Assembly (NCBI GenBank): GCA_937927335.1
Contig: CALBDU010000035.1
Span: forward strand, 106,273 to 170,272
DNA length: 64,000 bases
Source of the DNA: an uncultured Clostridium sp.
GTDB lineage: Bacteria; Bacillota; Clostridia; Clostridiales; Clostridiaceae
Direction: 5' to 3'
The position numbers and the translations under genes are program-made. Below, one piece after another: positions 59,819 to 64,000 of the stretch. The notes under the pieces were generated by a model. The model saw only the letters and a list, made by a program, of their open reading frames with translations, was not told the DNA's origin and did not search any database. Position 1 is the stretch's first letter. Every line of letters starts with the position of its first letter.

Positions 59819-60162
59819 GACTTTCCCTTAAACCTTGTACCACATTTGCTGCAGGTAATGGTAATGTTACCTTTTTTTCTAGGCACCCTTAATTTCTGGG
59901 AGCAGTTTGGGCAGGTAAAAACCTTATAATTTTTTGTACTTTTAAGCTTTGCCGTAAGCCTGTAAAAACTTTGCCGCACGGAATAGAGCATGCTTTCAAA
60001 GGCCATAAGCTCCTGCCGGCGTTTATATTTATTTTTTGAAAAGCCCCGCCATATGGCATATATCACCACAATAAAACCAAAAATCCTGAAATGTCTGTCC
60101 AATAACAACAAAGCACCCAGGATTATAAGATATTTCGACAGAGCATCGAAGTCTGCTTTCAA
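59815..60162 (-). CDS. Small membrane protein with C-terminal zinc ribbon
   Basis: A 115-residue protein. A hydrophobic segment at ~10-40 (LIILGALLLLDRHFRIFGFI; continuing VVIYAIWRGF) is followed by a basic linker and a zinc ribbon: CPNCSQKLRVP...ITCSKCGTRF, four Cys in two CxxC pairs. Such proteins are common in Firmicutes upstream of membrane-lipid genes; function unknown. TTG start behind GAGGTG. First gene of the lipid unit. Confidence 0.75.
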   Translation of the reverse strand: MKADFDALSKYLIILGALLLLDRHFRIFGFIVVIYAIWRGFSKNKYKRRQELMAFESMLYSVRQSFYRLTAKLKSTKNYKVFTCPNCSQKLRVPRKKGNITITCSKCGTRFKGKS

Positions 60163-60429
60163 TCAAGTTCACCTCACTAAAAATACATTTCATAGTTACA
60201 CTATCATATCCGTGAAAGCAATTCAAGAGCAAATACAATGCTGCCTGTAATTACATTAAGAGCATTTACCGGCAGCAAGGTGCTTAAGCTCCTGAATGAG
60301 GACTTATTTAGAAAGGCAGTCATTGTCATGACTGCCTTATCATCCTTGAAGCTGCTGTTTTAATGTTATTATTTCATAGTACGCTTTGGATTTAAACGGG
60401 GGGCATTTTACCCCCCGTTAATTATTTTA
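60163..60429. other. Intergenic region with two hairpins
   Basis: Contains AAGGCAGTCA / TGACTGCCTT (60313-60338) and AACGGGGGG / CCCCCCGTT (60395-60419). The latter is next to the end of the minus-strand receptor gene and probably terminates it, though its T tract on that strand is only TTTAAA. No gene seen. Confidence 0.5.
60395..60419. terminator. GC-rich hairpin, probable terminator of the dCache receptor gene
   Basis: A 9-bp stem of G/C with a CATTTTA loop directly downstream of the gene ending at 60430. U tracts on either strand are short, so efficiency is uncertain. Confidence 0.55.
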
Positions 60430-62445
60430 CTATACTTTAAACTGTTGTACCATCTCGTGAAGTTTTTGTGCAAGCTCAGCCTGGCTCTGTGCTGTCTGGG
60501 CCACCTGCTCAATTGCCTTTGTAGCTTCCTCCATGCTGTCCTTGATCATATAAGATTGTTCATTTGATTCCTGTGCTGTATGTGACATGTTAGTTACAGC
60601 TCCGCTTACCTGTCCAACAGTAGCAGCAATTTCTTCTGACATGGCAGCAATCTCCTCTGACATTTTGCTTACAAAATCAGAATCATTATAGTATTTATTT
60701 CCAGCCTCAGACATTGCATTTATCAACTGACCCACTTCATTGTCTATGAAGGCTAAAATTTCGCTTCCGGTATCAATACTGCTCTTGAAGGCAGCCTGTA
60801 CCTTAACAATTGTTTCCTGTATTCCAATTACAGCCTGGGAGGACTGCTCAGCAAGCTTTCTTACTTCTTCAGCAACCACTGCAAAGCCTCTGCCTTGTTC
60901 CCCAGCTCTTGCCGCCTCTATGGCTGCATTAAGTGCCAGCAGATTGGTCTGCTCTGATATACTTGCTATAGTATCCGCCATAACCTTAATATTATCCACT
61001 ACTTTTCCGTCTTCGATAGCTTTAAGCATCTTTGTTTGTTTTTCATTATATATACGCTTTGTTCCATCAATAGCATCCTGGCTGTCATTTTTAACCACAG
61101 TTGCCCTTCCCTTTGCGTCGTTGGCATTTTCACTGCCTTCCATGGCTTTTTGTGAAAGCTCGTTAATACTTGAATCCACTTCTTCTATTGATGCGGTAAG
61201 CTGCTGTGAAGCTGCGCTGGAATCCTGCATGCCGTTGGCTATGCTGTTTACTGAATCACTTATACTTATAACCTTTGATGTAAGTTCCTCCACCGTAGCT
61301 GAAAGCTCTTCCGCTGATGCGCTGAGGTTCTCTGAATTGTTGGTTATCCCTTTAATCAGGCCTGTTATTTCATCCTGCATGCTTATAATAGATTTATTAA
61401 GCAGTCCAATTTCATCATTCCTGTTTACATCCAGTTCGGAATCATCCTTGCTGAAGTCGCCTTTACCAAGCTTTTCAAGCTTTTTCGCCATTGCTCCGAT
61501 AGGCTTGAAGGTTTTATCCAGGAATAGTATCAGCAGTACAATCATCACTGCCGATGAGACAACTATTGAAAAAACAAACCTTATAAGCAGTGCATTCATA
61601 TGTTTGTTGATATTTGCTTTTGGTTCTGCAAAGCCAAAAGTCCAGCCAGTAGCTGTTATCTTTGATGTTACATAGTATTTATCTACATTATCGTAATCCT
61701 TAACTGAAGTTACGCTCTTATCACTTTTACCAAGCTGTTCAGCTACTGAATTGTACCTTCCATCCAGCACCTTTGCAAGGTTTGGTGTGTTTTTATCTGT
61801 AGGCTGGAATTCCTTGTTGTTGTGGATAATAAAGTTTTTATCACCATCCACCAGGAAACCATAGGAATTTTCCCCTGCCTTAGCTTTTTTAGTAAGCTCT
61901 GTAATATAATCCAGCAGTATATCAGACCCTGCTACACCTACAATTGTTCCATTAACCTTTATTGGCTTACAGATTGTAACTACCATCTTACCTGTAAATG
62001 CATCCACATATGGCGCAGTGTACAAAAGCTTGTCATCTTTTATGGCAGTTTTATACCAGCCTCTGGAGGTACAGTCAAAACCTGCAGATACAGTTGTAGT
62101 GGAATTTGCAATGAACCTTTTGTCATTAAACCCTACATAAAGGGCAGCAAATTCAGGGTTGTTCTTTATCATCTGATCGAAATAAGGCACCAGTGCTGCC
62201 TGATTGTTTATTTTTTCCGTTTCAATTTCGCTGGCCATCTGGTTTATCAGCTTGCCCTCCATCTCCAGCCATCCATTAAAAGTAGCTGCATAAGTATCTG
62301 ATTGTGACTGGATGTTTGCCAGATTTTCTTCAGTTAGATTCTGCTTGGCGCTGAAAAATGCTATAGCAGATGACATAATAAGGCATATGGTCGATATAAC
62401 CACAGCCAGCATTGTAATTTTTCCTTTTATTGAATTTCTGTTCAA
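60430..62445 (-). CDS. Methyl-accepting chemotaxis protein with dCache sensor
   Basis: A 671-residue transmembrane receptor. TM1 at ~8-30; a double Cache domain at ~35-280 with the signature RGWYKTAIKDDKLLYTAPYV and VCKPIKVNG-type ITICKPIKVNGTIVGVAGSD; TM2 at ~285-308; HAMP at ~310-365; and a long signalling domain with tip NLLALNAAIEAARAGEQGRG. The membrane-distal sensor of this class commonly binds amino acids, but the ligand residues were not checked. The TTG at 62445 is chosen because AAGGGGG lies 8 nt upstream; the ORF-extending start at 62484 has no site. Confidence 0.92.
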   Translation of the reverse strand: MNRNSIKGKITMLAVVISTICLIMSSAIAFFSAKQNLTEENLANIQSQSDTYAATFNGWLEMEGKLINQMASEIETEKINNQAALVPYFDQMIKNNPEFAALYVGFNDKRFIANSTTTVSAGFDCTSRGWYKTAIKDDKLLYTAPYVDAFTGKMVVTICKPIKVNGTIVGVAGSDILLDYITELTKKAKAGENSYGFLVDGDKNFIIHNNKEFQPTDKNTPNLAKVLDGRYNSVAEQLGKSDKSVTSVKDYDNVDKYYVTSKITATGWTFGFAEPKANINKHMNALLIRFVFSIVVSSAVMIVLLILFLDKTFKPIGAMAKKLEKLGKGDFSKDDSELDVNRNDEIGLLNKSIISMQDEITGLIKGITNNSENLSASAEELSATVEELTSKVISISDSVNSIANGMQDSSAASQQLTASIEEVDSSINELSQKAMEGSENANDAKGRATVVKNDSQDAIDGTKRIYNEKQTKMLKAIEDGKVVDNIKVMADTIASISEQTNLLALNAAIEAARAGEQGRGFAVVAEEVRKLAEQSSQAVIGIQETIVKVQAAFKSSIDTGSEILAFIDNEVGQLINAMSEAGNKYYNDSDFVSKMSEEIAAMSEEIAATVGQVSGAVTNMSHTAQESNEQSYMIKDSMEEATKAIEQVAQTAQSQAELAQKLHEMVQQFKV

Positions 62446-62682
62446 ATATGTTACCCCCTTATATGTAATTAAAATCATTTCCAATGTGTACTATGAAATA
62501 ACAGCATTCGACTAATTTATAAATTTAAATATTCAATATTCAAAGAACGTATCACTATAATACATTATATATCGTTTTAATTAACAAAAACTTAATAATT
62601 ATTACAAAAATAATATAAAAAAATATACAACTATAATTAGATTTTTATTTTAATTATAATTGTATATAAAAATATACTATAT

Positions 62683-63267
62683 TTAATTATTAAAATCAAT
62701 AACCCAATCTAATTTAAGCTCCCATAAGCCTGCCTGAATATGGAATCTTTCCTTGGTTCCATCCTTCACTTCATTATGGTATTGGAATAAATTGTCCCAG
62801 CTTTTTTTAATTTTCTGCTTTAAATCAGGGTAAAATGGTTTGGTGAATATTTCCATTTTGTTTTTTATACCGTAATTATCCAGCAGCCTGTCAAAGCTTT
62901 GACCATCTTTTTCATCCCTAGGAAGGTAGCTTAGGTTTAATATTTTGTACCAGTCCTCTACTCTGAAAAACACAGCTTCCTCAACAGGAACCTCTAAAGT
63001 AAGCATAGCGCACTCCGGGGTCCAGCTTGTATACTCAGGATCTGTAAAGGCCCAATAGGGATAACCGGCACCCTGAGGCTTTTCTACTATAGAGGGAGCT
63101 TTATTCACAAACCAGTCATAGCCTTCAAGAAACACATGAGACACCTCTTCATATTTCTTGATAATATATTCCCTTTTAACATGGATTACCTTCTGTTCCT
63201 TTAAGAGATTAACAACTTCATGGCTTTGTGATGTATAAAGTCTTATCTTACCACCTTCTGCACCCAT
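62683..63267 (-). CDS. DUF3841 protein, paralogue A
   Basis: A 194-residue soluble protein of the DUF3841 family, known in Firmicutes mainly as a hypothetical protein. It begins after MGAEGGKIRLYTSQSHEV. Conserved positions shared with its neighbour: E-Y-I-x-x-K, the W in YPYWAF, E-V-P-V/E-x-x (EVPVEEAVFFRVEDW) and YGIKNK...FYPDLKQKIKKSWDNLF. No catalytic motif is apparent. GGGAGGTG is 8 nt upstream. It overlaps its paralogue by 25 bp. Confidence 0.75.
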   Translation of the reverse strand: MGAEGGKIRLYTSQSHEVVNLLKEQKVIHVKREYIIKKYEEVSHVFLEGYDWFVNKAPSIVEKPQGAGYPYWAFTDPEYTSWTPECAMLTLEVPVEEAVFFRVEDWYKILNLSYLPRDEKDGQSFDRLLDNYGIKNKMEIFTKPFYPDLKQKIKKSWDNLFQYHNEVKDGTKERFHIQAGLWELKLDWVIDFNN

Positions 63268-63803
63268 TCCTTTTTCACCTCCCAGATTGTTCCCTGTCGT
63301 AAGTCTGATAAAGTGTATGAATTATCAAAAAGCCTATCCCAGCTTTTAAGGATTTCCGTTTTGAAATGTGGATAAAAACTGGTCATAAATATTTTGGAGC
63401 TATTGGCTATTCCATAATTTTTAAGCTTTTTGTCATAGTTCTCTTCATCCTCTTTATTTAAAGGCACATACCAGTAATTAACTATCCTATCCCACTTTTC
63501 AGTGTCCATTACAATAACTAAATCCCTGTCAATGCAAAGCTCAAGTATAACAGTTCCAGGAACATGCTGAAGCATAAAGTCATCGCTTACAGAAACCCAC
63601 ACCGGATACTGTACATCAGATGGTTTAGGAACTATATCCCTGGCTTTTCCAGTATACCATGTATATACTTCAAGATAGAACTTAGCACAATCCTCCATTT
63701 TCTGTTCAATATATTCTTTCTTTACTATATATCTTCCATCCCGGTCCAATATATCAAGAATGCTTTCATCTTGTCTTGTCCAAACCTTGATTTTGTTCTC
63801 CAT
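63243..63803 (-). CDS. DUF3841 protein, paralogue B
   Basis: A 186-residue protein clearly homologous to the next gene over its full length (IKVWTRQDES, VKKEYIEQKM, YPVWVSVSDD, KKLKNYGIANSSKIFMTSFY, KSWDRLFD). It is first of a tandem pair produced by local duplication. Ribosome binding site GGAGG. Function unknown; neither copy has a signal peptide or membrane helix. Confidence 0.75.
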   Translation of the reverse strand: MENKIKVWTRQDESILDILDRDGRYIVKKEYIEQKMEDCAKFYLEVYTWYTGKARDIVPKPSDVQYPVWVSVSDDFMLQHVPGTVILELCIDRDLVIVMDTEKWDRIVNYWYVPLNKEDEENYDKKLKNYGIANSSKIFMTSFYPHFKTEILKSWDRLFDNSYTLSDLRQGTIWEVKKEWVQKVVR

Positions 63804-63887
63804 CGGATACCTCCATCATACATTGGGTCTAAATTATATGTGAAATATTACATTTAGTATAGCAGATACCTGCCATACAATAAATAT

Positions 63888-64000
63888 CTATGCATTAAGC
63901 ATTTCATCAATAGCTTTGGCAGCCTTTTTACCTGCACCCATAGCAAGTATTACAGTGGCGGCTCCTGTTACAGCGTCTCCTCCTGCATATACCTTTTCTT
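63888..64000 (-). CDS. Partial glutamate synthase small-subunit-like oxidoreductase, C-terminal end
   Basis: An open frame enters from the right edge and ends with TAG at 63888. The 37 visible residues, VYAGGDAVTGAATVILAMGA then GKKAAKAIDEMLNA, match the C-terminal FAD/NAD-binding end of GltD/NfnB/SudB-type NAD(P)H flavoproteins. Which member it is (glutamate synthase, NfnB, sulfide dehydrogenase) cannot be decided from this piece. Confidence 0.85.
   Translation of the reverse strand, partial: EKVYAGGDAVTGAATVILAMGAGKKAAKAIDEMLNA

Noticed and set aside
60740..61675. 311-codon open frame on the plus strand inside the dCache receptor gene
   Set aside because: It is antisense to a clear chemotaxis gene, is very Ser-rich and low in complexity as expected from the reverse of Ala/Glu-rich coiled coil, and has no ribosome binding site.

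Overview
The window reads as a low-GC, Gram-positive, endospore-forming anaerobe, most likely Clostridium in the broad sense. The evidence is an alpha/beta-type small acid-soluble spore protein, a class III fructose-1,6-bisphosphatase, four methyl-accepting chemotaxis proteins, a 4-hydroxybutyrate dehydrogenase of the C. kluyveri type, a three-gene 2-hydroxyacyl-CoA dehydratase activase set, AddA, purine-rich Shine-Dalgarno sequences and many TTG starts. No rRNA, tRNA, CRISPR array, prophage or intact insertion sequence was seen. It looks like ordinary core chromosome made of short operons separated by strong hairpin terminators.

Layout. 1-5.8 kb: a partial unknown gene, a soluble chemotaxis protein, an HNH protein, a GyrI-like/HAD pair, the spore protein, a LysR regulator divergent from a DJ-1 protein, an FMN split-barrel protein and a cupin. 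5.9-9.2 kb: a serine-synthesis operon (class V aminotransferase, SerA, DUF1015). 9.3-15.3 kb: a flavin reductase, an XRE-like regulator, ApbE, cardiolipin synthase and Fbp. 15.3-19.4 kb: an L,D-transpeptidase, DegV and an ABC exporter that may be preceded by a 14-codon leader peptide and a terminator hairpin. 19.5-26.7 kb: a 1797-residue pseudokinase/ATPase/histidine-kinase hybrid and a chemotaxis receptor. 26.7-32 kb: an SDR, a DUF2156 protein, TrmB, an M50 protease and a secreted phosphodiester glycosidase pair. 32-34.5 kb: a divergent zinc/manganese ABC transporter with a palindrome over the promoter -35.

34.5-36.2 kb holds the most striking feature: a lipoprotein tandem rhodanese whose catalytic cysteine codon in the second domain is an in-frame TGA. 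The reading frame continues for 41 conserved-looking codons to a TAG, and a hairpin lies just after the TGA. This is best read as a selenocysteine sulfurtransferase, co-transcribed with a TVP38-family membrane protein.

36.4-42.6 kb carries a fermentation block: 4-hydroxybutyrate dehydrogenase with an acetolactate-synthase-like ThDP enzyme, divergent from the CoA-dehydratase activase operon. 42.6-45 kb: a MocR regulator and D-Ala-D-Ala ligase. 45.1-48.7 kb: a TPP riboswitch with a terminator controlling thiD-cytX-thiM-thiE, a thiamine salvage operon. 48.7-52 kb: a two-gene amino-acid ABC system lacking its ATPase, and a chemotaxis protein with its Cache-like sensor at the C-terminus. 52-64 kb: AddA without AddB, DUF2207, a GNAT protein, a lipid-metabolism cluster (PlsC, diacylglycerol-kinase family, zinc ribbon), a dCache receptor, tandem DUF3841 paralogues and the C-terminal end of a glutamate-synthase-small-subunit-like gene.

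All assignments rest on reading motifs and remembered family features. No database search was run.
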